Position numbers and translations under genes: made by a program
Part shown: positions 1 through 14,299 of the stretch, piece by piece
Layout of the letters: each line of letters starts with the position of its first letter
Numbering within the stretch: the stretch's first letter is position 1
The notes under the pieces: generated by a model
The model's database searches: none
Seen by the model: the letters and a program-made list of their open reading frames with translations, nothing else
What the model was told of the DNA's origin: nothing
Source of the DNA: Corydoras sp. C115
Taxonomy: Eukaryota > Chordata > Actinopteri > Siluriformes > Callichthyidae
NCBI GenBank assembly: GCA_019802505.1
Contig: JAFMOC010000190.1
Location: 186,001-250,000, forward strand
Reading direction: 5' to 3'
DNA: 64,000 nucleotides

Positions 1-3000
1 TCCAGTTGTCTCAACTCAGCTACAGCTTCATGACGCACATTTATTAACACCTTTAAACACAAAAAAACATTATATGATGTGTGTACATGACAAGTGCTGT
101 TGTACATGTTTTCAAATGAAGAGTATTTATGCAATGTGTAACATTATATTAGTTATATAGGTATGTACCTTTTGTATCTGTGTGGCTGCCTCCTGATCCA
201 GGTACGTGATGAGTTCTGACAGGTTGGTGCTGTGTGCACAGAGCAACATCTGCCAATTCTGCAAATACTCATCCAATTGCTCTTCAGTACTCACATTCAC
301 ACACATCAGCTGCTCCTGCTCATGCCTCTGGTCACACAGCTGGACAAACACATACAGTACCAGTCAAACGTTTGGACACACCTCCTTTTTGCTTCACTTG
401 TTGTCCATATTCTCAGTTCCACTTACTGTAAAGATGGAACAATTACAGACTGTAGTCCATCAGTTCATGGACTACAGTACATACTGTAAATCCCCTTTAC
501 TCTGTCATCTAAATGGTCAGGATCCCAATAGTAGCACCACAGAGCAGACATTATTTGATAGGTGCATTATTCCTATCCCAGCAGTGTCATTAAGGTATTT
601 TAATGAAACTACAGCAGCACTGCTGCACTAAAACTCATTCACCACATCAATGTCACTGCATTTACATTTAATTATTTAGCAGACACTTTTATTCAAAGTG
701 ATTAACAAATGAGAATACCACAAGTCAGTAGTTAGGGAAAGACCAGCTGTGAATTTTAAAACCTGATCATTATCCTAACCTGCACCCTAATACCTTTTAT
801 GTCACTCTGTCACTGCAGAACTGACAATAAACAATACACCACCCAAATTAGGGGACAAACCCCCCCCCCCCCCCAAAAAAAAAAAAAAAAAAAACAACTA
901 CAGTCTATAATTGTATATGGTGAGTGGAGAATATAGACAATGAAGCAAGAAGAGGAAATGCCAACTTTTTGATTGACACTGTATACATGAAAATAGCAAC
1001 AGAGTTTGACTATGTAAAGTTCTAGTATAGTGAAAGCTTTTAACAGTAATTGTTACCATCTCAGCTATCCGCTCTCGTCTCGTTTTAATGATGACAAAAT
1101 GGATGGAACTGCGCTCTTGACACAGCAGTTTCTCTAAAGTGTTTTTCACACGCAGCACGTCTGACTGAGTATTCTCCAACTGCTCCATACACTGCTTTTC
1201 AGACAACACACCCTCCCTACACAACAATGCATTAAGGACAAAAGAGACAGAACAATGAATAAATGATTAATGAGACACCAATCCATACCATTAATTAATA
1301 AACAATATTAAACGATCAACACATAAGAGCTAATACAGCCAATTTATCAAACACATTCATAAATCATTTTTTTCACATGGTCTTGACAGAGATTTAGACA
1401 CATAAAGAAAAAGAGAGAATGATCAAAAAAGAAAGAGTGGAGGATATTGATGCATTTTAACTTACAACAGAATGATCTGATATGATTTCTGTATGAAATA
1501 AAATAAAACACTTACTTTTGAACCAGACAGGTTTAACGAATTTAAGAGAAACAACACACTGGGGTCGTAGTTCTCAGGGAACTACATAAATTCAGAAGAT
1601 TTAGCTTTTTTTCATTAAAAAAATAATGCACGTCTCCATCATTCACTCACTTTCTCTGCTGCTGAAACTCTCATCCATGCATTCCTCACATCAAGAATTG
1701 ACTACTGCAATAGCATTTTATATGGTATCTCCAAAAATGTCTTAAAAAAAAAACTTCAGTATATTCAGAACTCAGCTGCATGTCTTTTAACTCACACTCG
1801 TTCTCGTGATCACATTACACCTGTCCTGCAAGAACTCCATTGGCTTCCTGTTCCCCAATGCATTCAGTATAAAATTATCTTACTCGCTCACAAGACTCTT
1901 CCTAATCAGACCCCCTCATATCTCACTGACCTCTTGCATCTTCACACTCCAACACGTACCTTGCGGTCTTCTGATGCTAATCTTCTGTCACTTAGCATCA
2001 GAACCAAGCATCAAACCTGGGGTGATGGAGCCATTTATGTTGCTGCCCCCTCACTATGGAATGCTCTCTTTACGTGAACTTTACGTGACACCTCCGACCT
2101 GTCTACTTTTAAATCATTTCTTAAAACCCATCTGTTTCGGATTGCTTTTAACCTCTAATTTAATATTTTATTTCTGTTTCTGCTTTTTAATTTTGCTTCT
2201 CTTATTGTATAACTGTTAATGTTTAATATGTCTTGTGTGGTTTAATGATATAATGCTTTATCTGTGTTGGTAAAGCATCTTTGAGGTCCCTAAAAGCGCT
2301 ATATAAATAAAATGTATTATTATTATTTTTTGATCATGTTCACCCCATATTAAAATATTTTTAAAAGCATTTTAGTTATGGTGACCTATATATTCTTGTC
2401 TTTTTATTTCCACATCTCAGTATTCTTGATGCATTGTTTCTTTGTGTGGTGATGCTTAATATAAGTTAAGTCATGATGCCAGTAAAAATTTGTATTTAAT
2501 CTTAAAGGGTCAAAGAAAAACTCAAAAGCCTAGATTTCACTTTCAACATTATTAGACATTACTACAACATAGCAGCATGTGTATGGATCAATTAACGTAC
2601 ATAAACCTCACAAATGGTCTGTGTAATAATGTAAATTAGCTCCATACTAGAAAAACCTAGTTTTTAAAAACTATATTAAACACACTTCCTGCCATTTAAA
2701 CACACCAAAATGTCTCTAGTTGTACCAAAAACTGACATTACGTTGATGCAAAGGGCCCTATTAACATCCATTCTAAATGCTTTGGTTAAATTTTTTTGCA
2801 AATTGTTTAAATGTTTATTGATCAATTATTTATTTCTGTTATTATGCACCTGTATAAAGGTTTAACTGGTCAGCAAACACTGACATCCAGTACAGAAAAA
2901 GGCGAGAGCCGGCTATACTTTTTGAAGAGGCTGGGGTCCTTCTTCCAGTTGGGTTGGAAGGACAAATAAATAGTTTTTTTTTAACTGTTTTTTGCACCAT

Positions 3001-6000
3001 GATCACTTTAGATCACCTCCACTACTGGACAAATGTTGACATTGTGGTATTGATTGTTATTACTGTTATATATTATTATTAGTATGTGCCTACTACAGCC
3101 TGTTGAAAATCCTTTGGGATCAATAAAAGTATACAATCTAATTTATTTATTTACATAATGTTTATATTATACTAACATTTTGTTCAGTACTTCAACTCGT
3201 CTCTCTTAATTAAACCAAAAAAACTCAAGGCATAATTGTTCAGTGGTCAGTTGCAGTAAGCTCAATGTGGGTACACTGAACTTTTGGTTTTAAAATAGTT
3301 ATAAGGGATTAAATTCAAACACAACCAAAGAGGCAAATACAGAGGGCAACAGCGAAAATAAACAGACAAAAAGGACTGAGTACCTGTGGATCTGTGTGAA
3401 CATGTTATTGATGTGTTTAGAGAAAATACTGAAAACATCACACACTGAACCATGAAGATCTTGTAAGCTTTGCACCAAAAACTGTCGCTGTGCATGTCGC
3501 TCATTCACCATGGCTCTCTGATTGGCTATGATCAGATCAAGCACTGCCTCCAAGTGATCCTGTAGATGGAGCAAATACATAAGTTCATAACACCTGTAAT
3601 CATATTTTCAATCGGGACATTTTAATTGTGTGCACATTACACATCACCCAGTGTATTCTACAGTGGTGTGAAAAAGTGTTTGCCCCCTTCCTCATTTCCT
3701 GTTTTTTTGCATGTTTGTCACACTTAAGTGTTTCAGAACATCAAACCAATTTAAACAATAGTCAAGGACAACACAAGTAAACACAAAATGCAATTGCCAC
3801 ACCTGTTCTCAATCAAAACATCACTTAAATAGGAGCTGCCTGACAAAGTGAAGTCCACCAAAAGATCCTTAAAAGCTACACATCATGCCGAGAACCAAAG
3901 AAATTCAGGAACAATTGAGAAATAAAGTAATTGAGATCTATCAGTCTGGAAAGGGTTATAAAGCCATTTCCAAAGCTTTGGGCATCCAGCGAACCACAGT
4001 GAGGGCCATTATCCACAAATGGCGAAGACATAGAACAGTGGTGAACCTTCCCAGGAGTGGCCAGCCGCCCAAAATTACCCCAAGAGTGCAGCGACGACTC
4101 ATCCAAGAGGTCATAAAAGACCCCACAACAACGTCCAAAGAACTGCAGGCCTCACTTGCCTCAGTTAAGGTCAGCGTTCATGCCTCCACCATCAGAAAAA
4201 GACTGGGCAAAAATGGCCTGCATGGCAGAGTTCCAAGAAGAAAACCACTGCTGAGCAAAAAGAACATTAAAGCAACACTTTTGGGAAAACATTCTGTGGA
4301 CCGATGAGACAAAAGTGGAACTCTTTGGAAGGTGTGTGTCCCATTACATCTGGCGTAAAAGGAACACTGCATTTCAGAAAAAGAACATTATACCAACAGT
4401 AAAATATGGTGGTGGTAGTGTGATGGTCTGGGGCTGTTTTGCTGCGGCAGGACCTGGAAGACTTGCTGTGATAAATGGAACTATGAATTCTGCTGTCTAC
4501 CAAAAGATCCTGAAGGAGAATGTCTGACCATCTGTTCGTGAACTCAAGCTGAAACGAACTTGGGTTCTGCAGCAGGACAATGATCCAAAACACACCAGCA
4601 AGTCCACCTCTGAATGGCTGAAGAAAAACAAAATGAGATGTTGTGGTATGACCTTAAAAAGGCCGTTCATGCTCGAAAACCCTCTAATGTAACTGAATTA
4701 GAACAATTCTGCAAAGATGAGTGGGCCAAAATTCCTCCAGAACGCTGTAAAAGACTCATTGCAAGTTATCGCAAACGCTTGGTTGCAGTTGTTGCTGCTA
4801 AGGGTGGCCCAACCAGTTATTAGGTTTAGGGGGGCAATCACTTTTTCACACAGGGCCATGATGGTTTGGATTTTTTTCTCCTTTAATAATTATTTGTAAA
4901 TGAAGGTGTTTATTATAATAAACACCTTCATTTACAAATTGCATTTTGTGTTTACTTGTGTTGTCCTTGACTATTGTTTAAATTGGTTTGATGTTCCGAA
5001 ACACTTAAGTGTGACAAACATGCAAAAAAACAGGAAATGAGGAAGGGGGCAAACACTTTTTCACACCACTGTATCTCTGTGGTTTAACATCATATTATGG
5101 GTATTTAGCGCCAAGGACTGTGGTAGCTCAGTCATGTGGATGTGGTAGCTCAGTGGTTAGGGTGTTGGGTCAAAATCTTGCAATATTTAGTTTCATAAAG
5201 AAAAACTCAAATCCCAGGTCCACTGATGTTACTGACGTCCTTGAGAAAGGTCATTAATCCAACCAAGTTGGCATATTTGTAAGTTGCTTTGGATAAAAGC
5301 ATCTGCTAAATGACCAAACGTAAATGTAAATGTTAGGGCAAAAAGACAGATAAAGATCTGTTATATTTTGAAACAAACAAAAAGGGATGGGTACGAGATA
5401 TATATATATATATCTGAGGAATATTATCTGATAATGTACAATGACAACCATGGTATCAATAAATTAAGATGACTTGATTGAAGATCTTTACCTGGCAGGC
5501 ATAGTATCTTTTTAAAATTTGATTGGCTGTGAGTTTATCTGCTATCATAGCCACCTCCTCGAGTTCCTCACTGATGATGCAGTGCATCTCCTCCCTTCTG
5601 CATAAGACACTGTCTCTCTGCAAATGCTGAAGTCCTATTTCCTGTAAACCATAACACACAATGCAGAACAGCATTCAAGTAAATAAAAAAAGAGTCCAAT
5701 AATTACCAGAGTCATATTGATGAATCTGGGCTCTGCTTGAAGCAATGTTCCAATGTGGTCCAACAGACACTGCACACTGCTGGATTCCACGGACGCTGAA
5801 CAAGGAGGATGGCATTTCGCCACAAAAAGCACACAAAACCTCACTGGGCATTAGCAAATGCTAATGTATAACTAAGAGGACAACATCCTTTTCTGTTTTA
5901 AAGTCATAAAAAGATGAAAAAGAGAGAAGTCTAAAACCTTATATACACACCCATCCTCACTGTCAAACATGGTGGTGGGAACCCAATGCTTTGGGGTTTT

Positions 6001-9000
6001 TTTTACCCCCAGCCTATCACAGTAAACAGCAAAAGATTTTCAATAACATCAGGCAGTCTGCAGCGACAATTGGCAAAATCAAGAAAAAAAACTTGCTGGC
6101 TGATTAAAAGTAACTTTCACAAAATTTGTCAGGGGTATAAATTACTTCAAGCTCCATTTTATATACATATACACACACAAGTACACATATACCTGTTGTC
6201 TCACTGTGTGATACTCCATGCCACAGTGTGTGTTCACATGTTCTTTCTGGTTCTCGTCCATGTCATTTACATGAGTAAGCAGGTCAAGTACACCTTCTTT
6301 TCTTTTGGGCGCACCCATTACAGAAGTCAATGCTTTAAACACACCTTTTATAATATTTACACGTGCACACTCCACCACTACAGCAGCTTGCACAAGAGAG
6401 GACACCTTCAAACTAAGAATAGAAGGAAAACAGAAACAGGCTGTTTAAACATATTTACGAATTGATTTTATAATGAGTAACATTTTAGAACTGTATTGTG
6501 CTGTGTCTCAATGGATTGAAATATACATTTATGGAATAGCACGTGAGGATTTAGGGCATCGAAAATACAAGGTTAATCGTGTCTTCACCAATAGGGCATG
6601 ACTCACGTGTTCAAAGCTTGTAACATGCATCCTGGCTCCTCCAGTGTCATAATGTCAATAATTTGATTTTCAAGTGCAGCCTCCTCAATGGTTGACTCAC
6701 AGATGTTTTCCTCTAGAGCCAGCGGACCACTAAAACTCTGCTTCTTCTTCCTCTACACTCACACCCACATAATTAGTTTATATGGCAACCATTAAGAAAA
6801 GTTTGTATGCATGTGGCATGTATCTCTGTGTCTGCTTAGGATTGTGTGCTTTGGATCTCACCATTTGTGGAGGCTTCTGTGTACAGCAGTGAATTATGCA
6901 GCAGGCAAATGTGAGCAGGGTGACTGACAGCAATACTGTGGAAATGAAGAATGATGCACAGAACCATGCAAAATGCAATGCATAATCCAAACACACCTGC
7001 AAAATAGATCCAGTTAAGTCACATAAAAAACATGCTAAAAAGTCTTTCTAATTACTAGCATGTGCCTTGGAAAGAAAAATTAAATTAATATGAATTGCTT
7101 TAAATGTTCTACTGACTATCTGCAAAAGCATTGAAAAGAATGGAGAAGTGATTTAGAAACAGATACAGTTACAATGGGAACACTAAATGAGATGGAGAAA
7201 TACAGGGTTACTTACGGACTCTGTAGAATTTATATTGAGAGTAATATTTGCCATGATAAGATCAGAGAAATAAATTTCATTCTATAAAACAAAAATTCAA
7301 ATGTCAATAATTTAACTGATCAATTCTTCTTTTTTTTTTTTTTTTACTTATTTTTGTTAAAAATAAGTCCATTCCATCAGCAAACATATAAACGAATGAC
7401 AGAAACTAAATATTCAATCAGATTAATAAACTTATCAGTATATTAATCAGTTCACGTTTGAAATTAAGTCATGTGTACTTGTGCATGCAGGTGTACCTGA
7501 GAAGGTGGAGAGGAAGAAAAAAAAAAAAAAAAAAAAAACACACTGGTAAAATCATCAGACTTCACACTTGCAATGTAAGTAACAACATGGTGGAAACCAG
7601 CTAAACACATAAAACACTTAAATGCATACACACACACAAAAATAATCATAAGGTGTTATGTCATGTGTTGTTTATCCACTCTAACAATTGTATTTTTTTA
7701 AACTTTCTGTAACAATTGTGTGCTGATGCTTAGAACCACAAAATTCAGAGGGATCTTCTTTTTCCCCAATGACTGTATAAATGCTCCTGGGACTTTTCTT
7801 TAGGTACACCATCTTGTTTCTACACTCATTGTCCAATTTATTAACTGCTTATAACCCATTGTGGACTGTAATATGACAGTTAAATACATTACAATACATA
7901 GGCCAGCTGTTTAGATACATACTTTGCTATTCTCCTTTATATGGTCCTTTAATTGCCAGGACACCCACAGAACAGGTATTACTCAAGTGGATTATTTTGA
8001 GCATTCATTCTTCATTGTTAATTTCACACCATGCTATCATAATTTAAATGTATTATCAGAAACAGCAGTTCATACTGTATGTTGTTTCACAGTTTATGTT
8101 AGTCCAACAATCCTTCTTTTGTGCTAGTGAAGTAATATATTTTCCTACAGTGTTTACACACAGAGGAATTTGTCCACCACATTTAACTCGTCCATGCAGT
8201 GAAACACACACATATACACACACACTGAGCAAAGTTAACACACATGGTTGGAGTGGGCAGCTTTGTTACACTGCCTGGAGAGCAACTGGAGTTAGGTGCT
8301 TTGGTCAGAGGCACTTCAGCCATAGCACTTGGTGGGAGCGGGAATCGAACTAAGGACATTCATGTCACAAGGCTGGTTCCTTAACCACAAGCTTACTGCC
8401 CACTCACTGTTCTCACAGGATGCCTACAGGAGGCCGGTTCCTGGGAATGTTTGGTTGGTGGACTATTCTTTGTCTAGGATTGACACTGACATTTTTGACA
8501 ATCAGAATACTTTATTAATCCCACTTTATTAATTCTTTATTAAACCACACCGTTCATCTCTCAGCGCTGGAGATCCAGGTTCGATCCCAATCTGGGTTTA
8601 GTTTCCATTTTCTCCCTGCGTCCATTTGGGTTTCCTCTGGGTTCTTCGGTTTTCATCCCACAGTCCAAAAAAATATGGATTCAAGGTAACTTAAGTGCTT
8701 CAAATCGTCCCATACAGTGTGTTTGTCTGATTGAGTGAGTGTATGCGCAGCAATGGATTGGCACCCTGTCCTGGGTGTATCTTCCCAGCGTCCAAAACAT
8801 TCTCCCATGGATGGGCATGGGAATTCCCCCCATTATGGAGGATTATATGATATGTTATGACATATGGAATATAACAAATGCATTTCACCAGTACTGCTGT
8901 GTCTGACCCATTTTAAAAGACCTCATAAAAGCTCCTGTGTTTCTTTTTTATGTTTTATATTATAAGCTTGTAAGTTAAAATTTATTACTTGTGAAAAACT

Positions 9001-10144
9001 TTATCGTGTTAAGAACAAACAAAATACACATAGTATAAAAGCACTACCACATGTTGTTATATATCAAATTATAAATAACTTTTAAATAAATGTTAAATGT
9101 CATTAATTCAACAAAAATAAATAACATAGAAAGTTAAGGCATCCTGACCGTTATTTCATGATTTTTGATGCAAGCATTATGATGCAAATTAAATTTAACT
9201 ACTTAATGAAAACATACAGTTTAGTCATTTGTTTTGTATAAAGAAAAAATATGGATACATACATAGCTACAAATATATTTGAGGTTCACCTACTTCTACC
9301 AAGATGTAATGGTGTATCAATATTTATTAATCAAAATATAAATATTTAAATCAATATATTTAAATATACTACTGAGTGTCTTTTTAGGGCACTGATCCAT
9401 TTCGTCAACAAAAAGTTACCAGAGAACATTTAATAAACTAAATATTAGACGTTGATGCATTGATACTTTTTGATGTAGATCTGCCAAAGAAAACAAAAAT
9501 TGTACCCTTACTGGTATGTATGTGAGAGAGTAACTAAAAGAGAATGCGTGAGAGAGACAGGGAGAATCTAGGTTCACATTGCAGGTAAAAAGGCCCCAAT
9601 TCAAAATTTACTGATAAGCTCATCCTGTATAGGTTCACTGGGGGGTGTTAAAGCATATCCTGTTACTAATAAGGTAAAAAGCAGGGAAACATATTGGACA
9701 GGCTTACTATCCATCTTCCAGGTAGACACACAAACACATTCATGCCCACATTTGCACCTATGGACAAAGTAATATCGTTCAAACAGAGAGGAAACCTGAG
9801 ATCCCAGAGGGACCCAGCATAGACAAGGGCATAACATGCAACCTTCGCACAAAAAGGACCTTGTCCGTCAAGCCCAAAAAACCTGATCTGTGAATAGCTG
9901 GCTAAGAAACCTTGATATTTTTTAATAATTTTAATATTATTTCAATAAATTATATTTCAAGCTATAACAATTTTATAGATGATAGAAATACTACTGTAAG
10001 ATGATTGTGATTGAACAGTTTAATGATTGTGGTAATACCTTTAAAAGGCAATAACCATGTTCCAAAATGATTCCTTTCATCACCTGGCATGAATGTTAGT
10101 TCTCTAGTTTGCTGGATAAACGGTAAACTCTGACTAACAAGCTT
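1..10144 (-). CDS. EVC2: EVC2 (limbin), partial; many exons, 3' end outside window, 5' exons not found
   Basis: Limbin anchors the EvC ciliary complex that transmits Smoothened/Hedgehog signals. Exons read on the minus strand: 10144-10039, 9665-9612, 9480-9420, 7281-7216, 6996-6862, 6752-6607, 6412-6193, 5795-5707, 5641-5492, 3559-3384, 1216-1057, 339-169 and 50 to beyond 1. Exon 6996-6862 encodes a single transmembrane span (about 25 hydrophobic residues, then CCIIHCC). The exons before it would be extracellular; those after it are charged, helical and coiled-coil-like, as in limbin. Identity rests mainly on this architecture and on the head-to-head position with EVC, a linkage known across vertebrates. 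Phases fit at all junctions except two: 9420 to 7281 (at least one exon missing) and 6193 to 5795 (off by one base, so a small exon is missing or a boundary is wrong). Upstream exons coding the N-terminus were not found. The three exons at 9420-10144 are less certain than the rest. Confidence 0.8.
656..840 (-). repeat. SINE/LINE 3'-tail fragment
   Basis: It begins with the fish retroposon tail (atttacatttaattattta, then a tract like gcagacacttttattcaaag). The same tail plus downstream sequence recurs at 59028-59220, and part of it at 45270-45345. It lies in an EVC2 intron. Confidence 0.6.
860..895. repeat. Poly-C/poly-A homopolymer tract
   Basis: About 15 C followed by about 20 A inside an EVC2 intron, possibly the degraded tail of an inserted retroelement. 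The exact length is likely to be unreliable in assembly. Confidence 0.8.
1636..2335 (+). mobile_element. LINE 3' fragment (L2/CR1-like, Maui type)
   Basis: The plus strand carries a broken reverse-transcriptase C-terminal reading frame with SRIDYCNSILYG, LLTHTRSRDHITPVL, LHWLPV and APSLWNAL, the usual 3' end of fish L2/CR1-type LINEs. It is followed by the typical tail (aaagcgctatataaataaaa and an ATT microsatellite). A frameshift near the serine/threonine-rich end shows it is dead. It sits in an EVC2 intron, antisense to the gene. Confidence 0.8.
2873..3145 (+). mobile_element. LINE fragment, Rex/RTE-like 3' end
   Basis: A short stretch translates to ESRLYFLKRLGSF, a motif near the C-terminus of several fish LINE reverse transcriptases. 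It is followed by a 3' UTR-like segment ending in tttgggatcaataaaagtat. Only the extreme 3' end is present. It is intronic to EVC2. Confidence 0.55.
3661..5071 (+). mobile_element. Tc1-like DNA transposon, defective copy 1
   Basis: It is bounded by inverted ends CAGTGGTGTGAAAAAGTG...CACTTTTTCACACCACTG with flanking TA dinucleotides at 3659-3660 and 5072-5073, the Tc1/mariner target duplication. Inside is a transposase frame from 3885 with a paired helix-turn-helix DNA-binding region (GKGYKAISKALGIQRTTV, then ASTIRKRLGKNGLHGR) and part of the DDE catalytic core (YGGGSVMVWGCFAA, LQQDNDPKHTSKST). A frameshift near 4290, an in-frame TGA near 4525 and loss of about 45 bp near 4638 (removing the last acidic catalytic motif) make it inactive. 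Compared with the copy at 19991, the region just inside the left end is missing. It lies in an EVC2 intron. Confidence 0.93.
4893..4938. repeat. 46-bp perfect palindrome near right end of Tc1 copy 1
   Basis: Two 23-bp arms meet at 4915/4916 with no spacer and contain gtaaatgaaggtgtttatta and its complement. The sister element at 19991 carries one arm near each end. The left copy is missing from this element, so the palindrome probably arose by end rearrangement. Confidence 0.9.
5127..5333 (+). mobile_element. tRNA-derived SINE, family 2
   Basis: The tRNA-like head (tggtagctcagtggttaggg, an A-box region) is followed by a body ending in the fish retroposon tail (ttggataaaagcatctgcta). It matches the better preserved copy at 40418. 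It is intronic to EVC2. Confidence 0.8.
5945..6130 (+). mobile_element. Tc1-like transposase relic
   Basis: Translation gives SVKHGGGNPMLWG-like residues, the second catalytic block of Tc1 transposases, followed by decayed sequence. There are no recognisable ends. It lies in the EVC2 intron with the unresolved splice phase. Confidence 0.45.
8150..8400 (-). mobile_element. tRNA-derived SINE, third type
   Basis: In reverse orientation it ends with a tRNA-like head (gggaatcgaactaaggac is the reversed B-box region, ccttaaccac the A-box side). The body differs from SINE families 1 and 2. Only one copy was noticed. Confidence 0.5.
8535..8845 (+). mobile_element. SINE family 1 copy
   Basis: A diverged copy: tRNA-like head (catctctcagcgctggagat, then ggttcgatccc), the body phrase gggtttcctctgggttcttc, and the conserved right part (cctgtcctgggtgtatcttc, ggatgggcatgg). 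Confidence 0.75.
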
Positions 10145-10261
10145 CTTAAAAAATATGTAGCAATACAACATTTTAAAATGTTGCAAAATCTTAAGAAAAG
10201 TACAAAACACAAAGTAAACACTGCTCTCACTGTGATTTATAGTTACTCATTACTCAGAAAG

Positions 10262-10535
10262 TTTTGGGCGCTGAGCAGATACACACAGGACAGGGCACCA
10301 TTCCACTCACCCTCTGGGCTCACACTCACACAGACACACACAAACTATACAGGGGGAATTTAGAGCATTAAATTTACCTTGAACCCATGTTTTTGGACTG
10401 TGGGAGAAAACTGGAAAACCCGACGGAAACCTACATGGAGACAGGGAGAACATGGAAACTCCACATAGATTGAGATTCAAACCTGGATCCCCAACGCTGA
10501 GAGGCAGATGTGCTAACCACTAAGCCATGGCATGG
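10262..10535 (-). mobile_element. SINE family 1 copy
   Basis: Reverse-oriented: the body phrase tttttggactgtgggagaaa and the head complement gctaaccactaagcca near 10512-10527. The right part is truncated. Confidence 0.75.
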
Positions 10536-11668
10536 TTTTCAAATACCCAACATTTAAGGTTAAATACTTTGTCTGCAACCATTTATGGCTTATTTTTTAG
10601 CTGTCATTTTTAGTTTACAGGTTTTCCCGTAAGTAGTTTTCTTAGCTGCTTTGTTATTGCTTTCATTGATTTGTGTTTTCTATTTATTTATATATTTTTG
10701 TTCATGTCAAAAGTTGATGTCTTTGTTAGCTTAGCCACCCTGTGTACCCTGTTTAGAACAAGCTCATAAAGGTTCTGGTCATGGGTGCAGCATAGGCTTG
10801 CTTGTGCTATAGAAACCAGCCTTGCGATCTGAAGGGTCCCAATTCGAAATGTGGAGGACTAATTCCTCTGTGTGCAAGCAAAGTAGGCAAAATAGGTCAC
10901 TTTAAGATCACATCTATGGTCCCCCAATCTAGAACAGATTCAATACCCCAATCTTCAATATCCTTTCACTAGTGTGGTTAATCTAGTTTTAGTTTAGCTC
11001 CTGGCTAGCTGGCCTACTGCACCTTTATGGATGTTCCTGCCTATTATGTAATATGTTATATAGAGACCGTTCCAGATGTTATAATTCTAAACATATATTC
11101 TGTTTCTGCTCATTCACTGGGCTCTCTCGCCACCTAGTGGCCGGTTCGAGTATGTTAATATTGTAATGAATATGGTCTAGACTCGTGTATACAGTATTTG
11201 TGACTCAGTGTGCACTGCTGCGGGTAATAAAACAATTAATTTAAACTTGTTGTGCACAACATAAACTAAGAATTTTTTTTTTGCTTAACACCGTTATAAT
11301 AGTTGTAGATGACTACACAAGTTCTCATCTATAGTACTTAGTAATTTTACCTCATGGTCCATGTCATGACAAATAAGATAAGATAAAACTTTATTGATCC
11401 TTTTGGGTAATTCCTTCAGGGAAATTAAGTATTCCTCCAGGGAAATTAAATATGCTCTTACTAAAAGTGTCAAATTTATAGTCTCATATTACCAATAGTA
11501 ATAGAAATGTATTGCAAACAAGTACATTTTTCTGAGCGGTAAAATTTCATAAAATATAATCAACATAATCAAAACCTGTGACTCATGAAACTGACAATAA
11601 ACATCCTTTAAATGTGTATCACATGGCTAAAGGGATGTGGGCATCTTTATGTAGCTCTGACTCAATTA

Positions 11669-12018
11669 CCCATCCATCCATTATCTTCCGCTTTATCTTC
11701 TATTAGGGTCGGGGGGGGGGGGTGGGGGGGGGTGGGGGGGTTCCCCATGCCCATCCAAGGGAGAACGTTTCGGGCACTGGCAGAGACACTCAGGACAGGG
11801 TGCCAACACATCACTGTGCACACACTCACTCACACAAACACACTCTCTATATGGGGAAATTTGGAGAATTCAATTAACCTTGATCCCTGTTTTTGGACTG
11901 TGGGAGGAAACCCGGAGGAAATCCACGCAGACATGGGGAGAACATGGAAACTCCGCCCAGATTTGGATTCGAACCGGGAATCCCTAGCACTGAGAGGCGA
12001 ATGTGCTAACCACTATGA
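11669..12018 (-). mobile_element. SINE family 1 copy with G-tract
   Basis: Nearly full-length reverse copy beginning at the tail (ccatccattatcttccgctt) and ending at the tRNA head (gctaaccacta). It holds a long G-rich tract at 11708-11741 where other copies have a short one, possibly quadruplex-prone or poorly assembled. Confidence 0.85.
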
Positions 12019-12109
12019 ATATGGAATTATAGTTCTCTTTGTCATTTATAATGATGCACATGTGCACTTTATAACAGACTGATAGTATGGTTCCGCCATG
12101 CTATTTTTA

Positions 12110-13690
<1,581 letters not shown>

Positions 13691-13959
13691 TATATAAGGT
13701 CAAGTGTTGGGGGGGTTTGCTGTAGGTTTATATAAATTTGCTTATGCAGCAAAAACCCTGGTGTTCACAAACCTTTGATTACACTGATGCAATACAGCCA
13801 CCGTATCCTGACTCCCAGTATCACACTGCAGTTCGCTTACCGGGGTCAAGAGGAGCTCAAGCATCGCGTTGCAAGATCAAAGTGATGGGAACAAAATAAA
13901 TCAAAAATCAAATCGTTTACTTTGCGTTCAAAGCCCGTTAATTATTACAGGTACTGAAG

Positions 13960-14280
13960 ATAAAAGCGCTATTTGCGCATGCGCGATCGATGGCACACAA
14001 ACTACCGCTTAAAGCCTGGGAAAGGAAAGAAAAAAAACTCCTAATTTTTTTTTACCAAACAAACCAGCACAAGAACGTTATTATTCAAATCAAGCCAACC
14101 AGAAATCTCTCCATAAACCGGCTAGCTGATTAAAGTTAAAGAAAAAGAGGCGGTGTCTTAAAGTTTACCAAGACTTGAGAACGCCAAACTTTCGGGACTC
14201 TTCAGTTAAACCCCGCCCATGCAAATATTCCATTGGTCAGTACGTTAAAAAAAAAAAGTATGTTATTGGTTGCAAATTGT
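13960..14280. promoter_or_regulatory. Candidate promoter with NRF1 palindrome and CCAAT-type boxes
   Basis: It contains a palindromic NRF1-type site (tgcgcatgcgcga, about 13975-13987), an octamer-like atgcaaat (about 14219) and reversed CCAAT boxes (attggtcag near 14232, attggttgc near 14264). No exon was recognised nearby. It is upstream of EVC2 in the divergent pair and could be its promoter; this is inference from motifs only. Confidence 0.35.
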
Positions 14281-14299
14281 GTTGCCAGATCCTGACTGT

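Larger units (their letters stand above)
7284..9419. other. EVC2 intronic DNA, at least one exon unlocated
   Basis: AT-rich sequence with poly-T/A tracts near 7330 and 7518 and two retroposons (8150-8400 and 8535-8845). The phase break between EVC2 exons 9480-9420 and 7281-7216 means at least one exon should lie here, but I could not identify it. Confidence 0.5.

Noticed and set aside
206..631. Plus-strand open frames at the left edge
   Set aside because: They are antisense to EVC2 exon 339-169, with no splice support or family features.
9601..9714. Signal peptide-like start MDSKPVQYVSLLF before VTGYALTPP
   Set aside because: A strong acceptor at 9666 fits the phase of the upstream exon ending at 10039, so the hydrophobic start is more likely the intronic pyrimidine tract translated.
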